Of a DNA stretch of 25,753 nucleotides, positions 8,250 through 14,301 are shown one piece after another. This stretch comes from a virus. The notes under the pieces are model-generated. The model was not told the DNA's origin. It made no database searches and saw only the letters and a program-made list of their open reading frames with translations. The stretch covers positions 1 to 25,753 of the IMG/VR virus record IMGVR_UViG_3300044994_000543; one strand, 5' to 3'. A program made the translations under genes and the position numbers. Numbering within the stretch: position 1 is the stretch's first letter; every line of letters starts with the position of its first letter.

Positions 8250-9476
8250 TTAGTTAGCAGGGTTAATAAGTTCTACTTGCGTTTCTATTATTCTTGCAAT
8301 ACCGAGTGGCACAATCCGCAAACGAGCTACTATTTTGCCACTCGCAAGTACGTTTTGATTAGGGTCTATCCTTACCGTTGCTCCAGAAATCTCGGCTGGG
8401 CGAGACGGGTCTGGGTTCGTAAGCATCTCTCTTTCTATTGCTTTTTGCAACTCGTTTTGGAGCGTCTGTACCGTAATCGCAGGCAGCCTGCCTGTCGTTT
8501 TATCTACTCTAAACTCGTCTTTAAGCCTAAGCACATACGTCTGCAAGGCAATTCTTGCAGCTTTGTGAGCTGTGCGATTAAGGTAAATATACGCATCTGT
8601 GCGATTTGGCAGAGAGCAGGTGTGGTCATCCACCCAGTACCAGCCGGGCACACCAGGATAGGTATCCATAAAAATATAACCCTTATTGGAGATTATATTC
8701 AAATCCTCGTCCGAAAAGTTTTGGTAAGGGATTTGCCCTCCCGAAAACGATGCAACAGTAACACCTGGTAATGCCCCGTTTAGCACCCTGCCAATGTTTC
8801 TACCCACATGCACACTTGCAATACTACCCAAAATAAGCCCAATTTGTGCGTAATTAGCCGCAAGCGAGCCAATTTCAGTAGCCCTGTTTTGTGCTCTTGC
8901 GACCACTACGCTTACGTTTCCGCTCGCAAGCATACGAAGATCTACAGCGGCAGATGCTGTTCCAGAGAACTTTCTGCCCTCAAAAACAATCTCTATTGGG
9001 CGTAAACGAGTGTACTCTGCTAAACTAAAAAGGTTTGCAAGAGGAATAGCAGCTTGCACATCGGGACTAATAGACGTTGTATAAGATTCTACAGCAGGCA
9101 CAACGCTTACGCCTACGATTTTTATCCTTCCCGCTTTACTTGCAAGATAGTTTTGCAAAAGCGTATTGGCTGCATTGCCAATCGTAAATAAATCTGTTGC
9201 GGTCGCTGTATTAGCTATTCTTAACAAATGCAACTCGCCAAAGGGCTGCATAGTAAAAAAGTCTTTTATATGCTCATACAACAAGAAAGCATTACTAGCG
9301 TCATTTGCTTCGCTAATCCCGGCGGCTTCTACTTGCGACAAAGCAGTAAATACGCTTTCTGTGTACGAATAAGCCGCCGGGGCATTGTGTACAAGCAAGC
9401 ATACTCCATCCTCGGTTGGCAATGTGCCTCCAAGCGTTCCTGCAATGTTTGTAATTTCTATTTGTGGTCTTGGCAT
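8250..9476 (-). CDS. Contractile tail sheath protein (DUF2586 type)
   Basis: A 408-residue protein whose pattern matches the DUF2586 sheath family of Mu-like Bacteroidota phages. It starts MPRPQIEITNIAGTLGG and shows the sheath C-terminal core: GYIFMDTYPGVPGWYWVDDH (residues about 267-286), then CSLPNRTDAYIYLNRTAHKA, and the final beta-hairpin (ARLRIVPLGIARIIETQVEL) that links neighbouring subunits by handshake strands. It establishes that the phage is a myovirus. The upstream gene is the tail terminator-like protein and the downstream gene the tube. Confidence 0.93.
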   Translation of the reverse strand: MPRPQIEITNIAGTLGGTLPTEDGVCLLVHNAPAAYSYTESVFTALSQVEAAGISEANDASNAFLLYEHIKDFFTMQPFGELHLLRIANTATATDLFTIGNAANTLLQNYLASKAGRIKIVGVSVVPAVESYTTSISPDVQAAIPLANLFSLAEYTRLRPIEIVFEGRKFSGTASAAVDLRMLASGNVSVVVARAQNRATEIGSLAANYAQIGLILGSIASVHVGRNIGRVLNGALPGVTVASFSGGQIPYQNFSDEDLNIISNKGYIFMDTYPGVPGWYWVDDHTCSLPNRTDAYIYLNRTAHKAARIALQTYVLRLKDEFRVDKTTGRLPAITVQTLQNELQKAIEREMLTNPDPSRPAEISGATVRIDPNQNVLASGKIVARLRIVPLGIARIIETQVELINPAN

Positions 9477-9486
9477 ATAGGTATCG

Positions 9487-9969
9487 TTAGTATGTTCTTT
9501 GTGGCTCTAAAATTGGCTCTACAAGCAATCTTTCGTCTGCATTTTGCTTACTACTGTCTTGCAGTACGGTAATAAAATCTAATTCAAAGGCAATCATGTT
9601 TGTGTAATTACTGTCAAATCTTGTTGTTTTTCGCTCCAAGGGGCTATAGTCTATCCCTTGCAGGTCTTGCATACACACATAAACTTGCTCTAAGAAGTCG
9701 AGCACTTCTAATGCTTTTTCTTGCGTTTCAGCCCCCTCGAAGCTGTCTGCGTAAATCTCCTGCACAACGTGCATTGTTATTTCTACCCTAAGTTGCTGTA
9801 CGCCGTTTTTGCTTTTCAACACCGTCGCAGTCTTAAATTCCACGAATACGGCTGGCAAAAAAAGCGGGTGCTGCTCGTTTTGTCTGCTTGTCTGCCCATT
9901 CCAAATATCCACGAAACAGCCAAGATTACTTTTTAGCGTGTAGGCAATATCTTTGTAGAGTTGCTTCAT
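9487..9969 (-). CDS. Tail terminator / neck-like protein
   Basis: A 160-residue protein directly upstream of the sheath gene, the place of the tail terminator (gpU-like) or head-tail neck protein in Mu-like phages. The N-terminal helix (MKQLYKDIAYTLKSNLGCFV), a strand (PAVFVEFKTATVL), a strand-helix section (QQLRVEITMHVV) and a helix with ALEVLDFLEQVYVCMQDLQG fit the alpha/beta fold of tail terminators. The C-terminal segment SNYTNMIAFELDFITVL is a further conserved-looking strand pair. No specific motif distinguishes terminator from neck protein. Confidence 0.68.
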   Translation of the reverse strand: MKQLYKDIAYTLKSNLGCFVDIWNGQTSRQNEQHPLFLPAVFVEFKTATVLKSKNGVQQLRVEITMHVVQEIYADSFEGAETQEKALEVLDFLEQVYVCMQDLQGIDYSPLERKTTRFDSNYTNMIAFELDFITVLQDSSKQNADERLLVEPILEPQRTY

Positions 9970-9970
9970 T

Positions 9971-10282
9971 TTATTTTTTAAAAATTCTCCTCAAAAAGCC
10001 TTTTTTTCTTGTTGAACTATCTGTTTTAGTAGTGCTGTCTGTTTTTTGCACAATCGTATTTCCACTCAGAATGCTCGATAAGTCTATATTGCCCCCTCCC
10101 TTGGTTTTTATTTTCTCATTGTTAATTATGAGATTTGTTATATTTGAAGGAGGGCATTCGGGGCATCGCAAATCAGGACACCTTGTGGAAAAAATCTTGT
10201 CTTTGGTAATATACCCAGCAGAAAACCCCAAAAGACTTCCTACAAGCACTAATACGACATTTTTTGATAAAAAACTAAGCAT
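9971..10282 (-). CDS. Small membrane protein, spanin-like, lysis cassette
   Basis: A 103-residue protein with one N-terminal membrane segment (residues 8-25, VVLVLVGSLLGFSAGYIT) followed by a Cys/Pro-rich stretch (CPDLRCPECPP, residues 34-44), a beta-prone middle and a basic end (RKKGFLRRIFKK). Proteins of this style occur next to holin and lysin genes in Bacteroidota phages. It may be the inner-membrane partner of a spanin pair or a holin partner. There is no lipobox, so it is not a classic o-spanin. Function is inferred from the neighbours. Confidence 0.5.
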   Translation of the reverse strand: MLSFLSKNVVLVLVGSLLGFSAGYITKDKIFSTRCPDLRCPECPPSNITNLIINNEKIKTKGGGNIDLSSILSGNTIVQKTDSTTKTDSSTRKKGFLRRIFKK

Positions 10283-10336
10283 CTTTTACAAAATTTTGAT
10301 GTTCTTGATAGGTCTTTGATTTGCCTTGCTGAGTAT

Positions 10337-10543
10337 TTAGGTCTTCGGCGTACCCTTGTCTCCCCCGAGCAGAGCCCCTAATACAGACGACAAAATAAGT
10401 AAGACCGCCGCCCCAACTTCCGCAAACTCTGCTTTTTCGGTTTTTACAACCTCTAGTAGTTGCCAAAACCCCAAAGCCCCAAGAATTACCCCTAAGAGTG
10501 TATAAATCGGGCTTCTCCATATATTTTTCCAATCAAAATTCAT
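10337..10543 (-). CDS. Putative holin (two membrane segments)
   Basis: A 68-residue protein with two hydrophobic segments (residues about 11-30, SPIYTLLGVILGALGFWQLL, and about 42-60, EVGAAVLLILSSVLGALLGG) separated by a short charged loop and followed by a short polar tail. This is the layout of a class II holin, which makes the lysis hole in the inner membrane. It sits in a cluster with a putative endolysin and two other small membrane proteins. The start overlaps the end of the neighbouring coiled-coil gene by four bases. Sequence families of holins are diverse, so the call is by topology and context. Confidence 0.68.
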   Translation of the reverse strand: MNFDWKNIWRSPIYTLLGVILGALGFWQLLEVVKTEKAEFAEVGAAVLLILSSVLGALLGGDKGTPKT

Positions 10544-10779
10544 CTTACGCTATTCCTCTCGAGTTTTAGTTTTACCTCTTCTAAGATTGAAAAGATTTTA
10601 TCTAACTGTTCCCAAATTTTTTCTTTATGCTGCTCAAGCTGAGTAGCCTGCATGTCTATTTCTTTTTGCAGTGCTTCTATTTTTATTTCAGCTTTGAGTA
10701 TGCGTTCCCGTATCACACCCCAAGCCAAAAGCCCCGCCGAAAGCACAGTAACAATCTTCTCTAGTACGACTATCTCCAT
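10540..10779 (-). CDS. N-terminally anchored coiled-coil protein, i-spanin-like
   Basis: A 79-residue protein with one membrane segment at residues about 6-23 (LEKIVTVLSAGLLAWGVI) followed by a continuous amphipathic helix rich in Glu, Lys and Gln (residues 24-75) that should form a coiled coil. The layout (N-in anchor plus periplasmic coiled coil) is that of Rz-type i-spanins. A holin accessory role like that of XhlA-type proteins is the alternative. The ATG touches the stop of the endolysin gene, so the lysis genes form one unit. Confidence 0.58.
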   Translation of the reverse strand: MEIVVLEKIVTVLSAGLLAWGVIRERILKAEIKIEALQKEIDMQATQLEQHKEKIWEQLDKIFSILEEVKLKLERNSVR

Positions 10780-11420
10780 TATTTAAAATCATTTGCGTGT
10801 AAAATAGTGGGCGTAAAAAATACACCCCAAATCTTTACTGCTTGCCTAACAATCGGCATAATTCCACCAAAGAAAGTAGGAGCATCGCTCCCCATACAGC
10901 CCTGAGACCAAGCAGAATGTGTATAGTTTACAAACTTACTTGGAACTCCCATAGGAGACATAGCGTGCCAATGTGTGCTAAAATTCCCTGTCTGTTTAAT
11001 CGCAGTTGTTCTGCTGATTAACCCATCCTTGTCATTATCTCTTAGATAATTGAAGGGGGTATTTTGTGCCAAGTACTCTACAAAAGGGTATCTCCATCCA
11101 TTGTTAATATACTTTAAGCCTCTTCGGTATTGCCCTTCCAAGACTACCGCAGTTCCATCTACACCTGTTCCTGTTTGTGTAGCAGTAAGCGGAGACTTCT
11201 CTCCTCCAAAACCTAATGTTCCAGCCAAGGTTGTAAAAGGGAATCGAGGGGAATGCCACTTACCGTTTTGCTTGTAGATAATATACAAGCTATCAGAAAA
11301 TGTGTTTTCAAAAACATCGTTTTCACGCACAGCGATTAGATTGAGATTGTAATCTCCTTTTTCAAAAAAAACAAAGTTGTTTTTTTGCAAAACAGCACGC
11401 AATTCTTCAAGAGTTCTCAT
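10779..11420 (-). CDS. Putative endolysin, YkuD (L,D-transpeptidase)-like
   Basis: A 213-residue protein resembling a family found beside holins in Bacteroidota phages. Conserved-looking segments are FENTFSDSLYIIY (residues 38-50), TTLAGTLGFGG, AVVLEGQYRRGLKY (residues 91-104), PFNYLRDNDKDGLISR (residues 122-137), THWHAMSPMG (residues 149-158) and WSQGCMGS (residues 171-178). A His followed 20-25 residues later by S-x-G-C is reminiscent of the L,D-transpeptidase catalytic site (HG...SHGC), with His150 or His152 and Cys175 as candidate catalytic pair. There is no signal peptide, so export would depend on the holin. The enzyme type (transpeptidase fold used as a hydrolase) is inferred. Confidence 0.6.
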   Translation of the reverse strand: MRTLEELRAVLQKNNFVFFEKGDYNLNLIAVRENDVFENTFSDSLYIIYKQNGKWHSPRFPFTTLAGTLGFGGEKSPLTATQTGTGVDGTAVVLEGQYRRGLKYINNGWRYPFVEYLAQNTPFNYLRDNDKDGLISRTTAIKQTGNFSTHWHAMSPMGVPSKFVNYTHSAWSQGCMGSDAPTFFGGIMPIVRQAVKIWGVFFTPTILHANDFK

Positions 11421-11422
11421 TT

Positions 11423-11623
11423 TTAGCCTTTTTCTACAGTTTTAACTTCGCATACAAGCCCTCTTTTCTCGAGCTCTTTTTTGTGAGTTTCAGCACTTTG
11501 TTTATCACAGAACACTACACAAGCGTTTTGTGCTACTACCACGTACAGCACACTAAGCGTGTTGTACGCTGCCCAGTAGGGCTTAATATCAAAACCTTCT
11601 ATACTACTCGCTTGCTTCTTCAT
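11423..11623 (-). CDS. Small conserved phage protein, paralogue B
   Basis: A 66-residue protein of unknown function between the capsid and lysis genes. Residues about 11-29 (FDIKPYWAAYNTLSVLYVV) share the pattern D-[LI]-x-x-Y-W-x7-VLY-x-V with the preceding gene, so the two look like tandem paralogues. A short strand-helix region follows with DKQSAETHKKELEKRG, as in small Bacteroidota phage proteins that sit after the capsid gene. It overlaps the end of its paralogue by 20 bases. Confidence 0.6.
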   Translation of the reverse strand: MKKQASSIEGFDIKPYWAAYNTLSVLYVVVAQNACVVFCDKQSAETHKKELEKRGLVCEVKTVEKG

Positions 11624-11801
11624 CTTTCTTTAATTGCTCTTTTTTTACGTGTGTAACTACCGCCTCCCCAATCGATTTTGAGTAATTTTCTGCATAATGC
11701 AGCTCAAAGAAAAACATCTTATCTACCTGATAAAGCACTTTCGCTTCTGGTCTTTGTTGCCAATACTGGCTCAAATCCAAATTTTTCGCTTTCTTTTCCA
11801 T
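11604..11801 (-). CDS. Small conserved phage protein, paralogue A
   Basis: A 65-residue protein of unknown function directly after the capsid gene; its ATG shares a base with the capsid stop (TAATG). Residues 8-26 (LDLSQYWQQRPEAKVLYQV) match the corresponding part of the next gene. The following part (FFFELHYAENYSKS) places an aromatic strand before a helix. The strongly acidic/basic tail (VKKEQLKKDEEASE) is probably disordered. A role in head completion or as a minor virion protein is possible from position but unsupported. Confidence 0.6.
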   Translation of the reverse strand: MEKKAKNLDLSQYWQQRPEAKVLYQVDKMFFFELHYAENYSKSIGEAVVTHVKKEQLKKDEEASE

Positions 11802-12745
11802 TACACGCCTTGTACGATTGCGATTACACCTTCAGCTCCTTTCCTTGTTTTTCTGCCTCCTGCACGCACTAAAGCAGAGTAAATATCGCCATAATACTCA
11901 GGGCGATCTGTTTCATCAAAAACATTCACTGTCCCTAAAGCAAACTCTACTTCATTTTTTTGCCAGCATAGCACAACGTCGTTGTCTGTTGCCGCTCCAG
12001 CCGCTCCCACAGCCTTAATTACAGGTGTAGTGGCATTGTCGTAAGTGGCTACATAGCTACGCTCAAGGATATTAAACCCGTACAGGCGAGCAATAACACC
12101 GTTTTTCATATCCAACTCTAAAGCAGCGTCTCTCTTTTTGAGATCGGGGTCTTGCATCAGCTGGTCGAGCATATCAGAACTCATAAGCACGTATCTATCC
12201 TCTTTGCTTATGTTTCGCTTGTTCATAAGCGTCCTGGCAGCTTGCAAGTCTTCTTTTAAAAATAGCTTTCTGTTGCCGGTTGCTGCGGGCATATGTGCTG
12301 CAACGTTGCCACCTGTTGTGCGAATTACGGTTGCCGCTGCGATTGCAGAAGACGGAGAACCTACGCCAGAAGCAGCAAAGCCGGCAAGCCAATTAAAAAT
12401 CAAGTCGTCTCCAATACTTTCCCTAATTGCTTGCACGTGCTCATCAAGCACAGATGCGAGCTTTTCGGGGCTTTCTTCGTACTTTTCTGCATTCGCTATA
12501 AGTGTAGGGTCGGAGGTGTACTCGTCTAACAAATATACGATGTCTGTATCTGTACGCTTCAAAATTGAAGCAGGAAGCGTGCTTCTATTCTTAATTACAG
12601 TCGGCTTAGCCCCCGCCTGCTGAATGTGCACTACAGCCCCTTGCAGCACAAACTCGTCTGCACGTTTGCAAAAATTCATAAATTCTGCACCTTTGAAAAG
12701 GTTTCCTACGATATACTTAGCCCAAATTTCTTTTTTGATAGCCAT
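11801..12745 (-). CDS. Major capsid protein
   Basis: A 314-residue protein immediately downstream of the protease/scaffold gene, the normal place for the coat gene. It starts MAIKKEIWAKYIVGNLFKG, then has the domain order expected of an HK97-fold coat protein: N-terminal arm, an E-loop-like segment with YLLDEYTSDPTLI, a long spine helix (EKLASVLDEHVQAIRESIGD, residues about 93-112), a helix followed by RYVLMSSDMLDQLMQDP (a classic A-domain strand-helix) and the late strands with VLCWQKNEVEFALGTVNVF and a final YSALVRAGGRKTRKGAEGV. Homologues in Bacteroidota Mu-like phages are of similar length. Whether the N-terminus is cleaved cannot be told. Confidence 0.85.
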   Translation of the reverse strand: MAIKKEIWAKYIVGNLFKGAEFMNFCKRADEFVLQGAVVHIQQAGAKPTVIKNRSTLPASILKRTDTDIVYLLDEYTSDPTLIANAEKYEESPEKLASVLDEHVQAIRESIGDDLIFNWLAGFAASGVGSPSSAIAAATVIRTTGGNVAAHMPAATGNRKLFLKEDLQAARTLMNKRNISKEDRYVLMSSDMLDQLMQDPDLKKRDAALELDMKNGVIARLYGFNILERSYVATYDNATTPVIKAVGAAGAATDNDVVLCWQKNEVEFALGTVNVFDETDRPEYYGDIYSALVRAGGRKTRKGAEGVIAIVQGV

Positions 12746-12809
12746 TTTTTTAAATGTTAGATTTTTAACAAATTAGCAATAACTCTTTTTAAACTCTGCT
12801 CAAACAGGA

Positions 12810-13148
12810 TTATCCTTTTTCTAGCTCTGTGTATTTTTCTGGATGCTTCGCTTTTAACTCTTGCAAAAAACTATTGTCCAAGAACCACCAGTCCGTATAT
12901 TTTCGCTCTGGGTGAGCGGCGAGCTTTTCAAGCAACTTATCTTTTTGTGTTTTCCTTTTTTCCATAAGCTCTATAATATCCTCTGCTTTGAGGATGAGCT
13001 TTTTTTGTTCGTCTGCTTGCGTAAAAGACGCTTGCAAGCTATCTATTTTTTTAGAGATTTCGGCAAGCGTAGCAGTTACTTGCTTGAAACCCTCTTGCAA
13101 TGCCTTTACCTCGCCTGCAAGTGCTTCTGTTTTTTCTGTAACATTCAT
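12810..13148 (-). CDS. Possible nested scaffold protein, in-frame internal start
   Basis: The protease/scaffold frame has an internal ATG at codon 158, exactly where the coiled-coil scaffold begins. On the minus strand it is preceded by AGAGGA ending four bases upstream, an unusually strong Shine-Dalgarno match for this sequence, in which most genes lack one. Translation from here would give a 112-residue free scaffold, as with Mu Z inside I and lambda Nu3 inside C. The call is inference from the ribosome binding site and domain border. Confidence 0.45.
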   Translation of the reverse strand: MNVTEKTEALAGEVKALQEGFKQVTATLAEISKKIDSLQASFTQADEQKKLILKAEDIIELMEKRKTQKDKLLEKLAAHPERKYTDWWFLDNSFLQELKAKHPEKYTELEKG

Positions 13149-13619
13149 ACTGTCCTCTGTTATAAAGTTTTTTAAATCATTAAAAGAAAGCTCCAGAAGC
13201 TCTCCTTGTGCGTTTTTTTGATACAGTTTTACTGCATTTCCGTTGGCGGGCACATCTACGATACTTACTTCCAAAAGCTCGCACTTGGTAATCGTGCCAT
13301 AAGACTGCCCTGGCAACATGATTTCTGGGTCGTTGCTTGTAGCAAGCACTAATATCCCTACACTTGCACTATTCAAATACCCATCTTGCAACTTTCTTTT
13401 TACCTCTTTTGCAAATTCGTCTCCAGCATCGAAATCTGCAGTAGCAATCAGCTTCCCCTCGACTTTTTTGATGTTTTCCCATCTGCCGATCGGAAGCTTG
13501 CTTCTGTCATGATTATAAAACATCACCGGGTTCTTTTTAAAAGAATCAATCTTAATGCCTGCAGTTAGAATCCGTGTTCCATATCTGTTCAACCCTTCAT
13601 CTGATAATGTTATTTCCAT
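12810..13619 (-). CDS. HK97-type prohead protease fused to scaffold domain
   Basis: A 269-residue protein. Residues 1-135 are an HK97-family prohead serine protease: FYNHDR with His37, YLNSASVGI with Ser86 before V-G, and VSIVDVPANGNAV around Asp122, which match the His/Ser/Asp-type active site pattern. Residues about 158-215 form a coiled coil (EKTEALAGEVKALQEGFKQV and following), and the end is helical and charged, as in scaffold proteins. This is the first gene of the structural operon and is followed by the capsid gene, as with Mu gpI. Autocleavage of the scaffold during head maturation is expected from the family. Confidence 0.85.
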   Translation of the reverse strand: MEITLSDEGLNRYGTRILTAGIKIDSFKKNPVMFYNHDRSKLPIGRWENIKKVEGKLIATADFDAGDEFAKEVKRKLQDGYLNSASVGILVLATSNDPEIMLPGQSYGTITKCELLEVSIVDVPANGNAVKLYQKNAQGELLELSFNDLKNFITEDSMNVTEKTEALAGEVKALQEGFKQVTATLAEISKKIDSLQASFTQADEQKKLILKAEDIIELMEKRKTQKDKLLEKLAAHPERKYTDWWFLDNSFLQELKAKHPEKYTELEKG

Positions 13620-13628
13620 ACTTTTTTT

Positions 13629-13644
13629 TTGCTTTGGAAAGCAA
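13629..13644. repeat. Palindrome upstream of the structural operon
   Basis: Arms TTGCTTT and AAAGCAA around a central GG. It lies 9 bases in front of the protease start codon on the minus strand, separated from it by a run of A. It could be an operator or influence initiation of the first structural gene. No promoter of the TTTG/TAnnTTTG type was clear for the minus strand here. Confidence 0.4.
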
Positions 13645-13720
13645 TTTGGCGAGGTTTTTTAGGCTTAACAAAAAAGTCCGAAATGCAACTTTGAAAGAAA
13701 AAAGCTGATAACGAAAAATA

Positions 13721-13752
13721 TTTGAAAAAAACTATTTATTGGCTCATTTTTG
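13721..13752 (+). promoter_or_regulatory. Candidate promoter of the packaging operon
   Basis: TTTG at 13721-13724 and CATTTTTG at 13745-13752 (one mismatch to TAnnTTTG) are 20 bases apart, close to the Bacteroidota sigma-70 spacing. Transcription would start only a few bases before the small terminase ATG at 13761, so the mRNA would be nearly leaderless. If that is wrong, the true promoter may depend on a phage activator. Confidence 0.35.
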
Positions 13753-13760
13753 AATAAAAA

Positions 13761-14210
13761 ATGGCAATGGCAAACGAAAAAACAAAAGATGAGATAGAGC
13801 AAGCCAAAACGATTGCAAAAGACTATTGGCTGTATTCGCCCTACAATCAAAAAGAAATCGCTGAAAAAGTAGGTGTGTCCGTGCAGACAATTATTAAATG
13901 GAGAGAAAAAGGAGGCTGGGATGAACTAAAATCCGATTTGCTAAAAATAGCAGATAAGCGGTTTAGGCATTATACAAAACTCTTAGATTTGCTTACAACA
14001 AAATTAGACGCAGAAAAAATAGATGTGGATGAACTTACAAAACTTTACTCGCTTATAGAAAAAACGCAAGTAAAAAGCACAGAACTAAGTGATATCGAAA
14101 AAACAGGGCTTGCTCTTATCAAATACCTCGACGAAGTAATGCCTGAAAAAAGAGATTTCTACATAAGTTTTTTTAGAAGTTTTGCAGAATGGTACAGTAA
14201 CAGAAGATAA
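13761..14210 (+). CDS. Terminase small subunit
   Basis: A 149-residue protein that begins the rightward operon, 91 bases before the large terminase. Residues about 28-48 (YNQKEIAEKVGVSVQTIIKW) are a helix-turn-helix of the type found in terminase small subunits, followed by the typical REKGGWDELK. The rest is helical with a coiled-coil-like middle (KLLDLLTTKLDAEKIDVDEL) for oligomer formation. The C-terminal RRSFAEW-like aromatic end may touch the large subunit. In Mu-like phages the small subunit recognises the pac site near the phage end. A second in-frame ATG two codons later is an equally good start. Confidence 0.78.
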   Translation: MAMANEKTKDEIEQAKTIAKDYWLYSPYNQKEIAEKVGVSVQTIIKWREKGGWDELKSDLLKIADKRFRHYTKLLDLLTTKLDAEKIDVDELTKLYSLIEKTQVKSTELSDIEKTGLALIKYLDEVMPEKRDFYISFFRSFAEWYSNRR

Positions 14211-14234
14211 GAAGCCCAGAAAAGGTATTTAAAC

Positions 14235-14251
14235 TCGTTTAATTTAAACGA
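14235..14251. repeat. Palindrome between small and large terminase genes
   Basis: Arms TCGTTTA and TAAACGA with a 3-base centre. There is no U-rich tail, so it is not an intrinsic terminator. The core resembles the CGTTTAAACG palindrome at the right border of the prophage (25557-25566), which suggests a shared binding protein or chance in AT-rich DNA. Confidence 0.4.
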
Positions 14252-14301
14252 TAATACACTCGCTAATCTATCACATACCTTATAAAAAAACAACGCTTAA
14301 A

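Noticed and set aside
8010-8771. 253-residue plus-strand frame antisense to the tube and sheath genes
   Set aside because: Composition is Cys/Arg/Tyr-rich with no recognisable domain, and the opposite strand has a clear sheath protein with conserved motifs. It is a shadow frame.
10275-10532. 85-residue minus-strand frame overlapping the putative holin in another frame
   Set aside because: The holin frame has two clear membrane segments and fits operon spacing; the alternative frame has low-complexity Gly/Arg content.
12138-12623. 161-residue plus-strand frame opposite the capsid gene
   Set aside because: Ser/Ala-rich shadow of the capsid reading frame; no domain, no upstream promoter, no neighbour on that strand.
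13629-13644. Possible intrinsic terminator for rightward or leftward transcription
   Set aside because: The loop would be too short with the full stem, and the T-run precedes rather than follows the stem on the plus strand; on the minus strand it is followed by A's.
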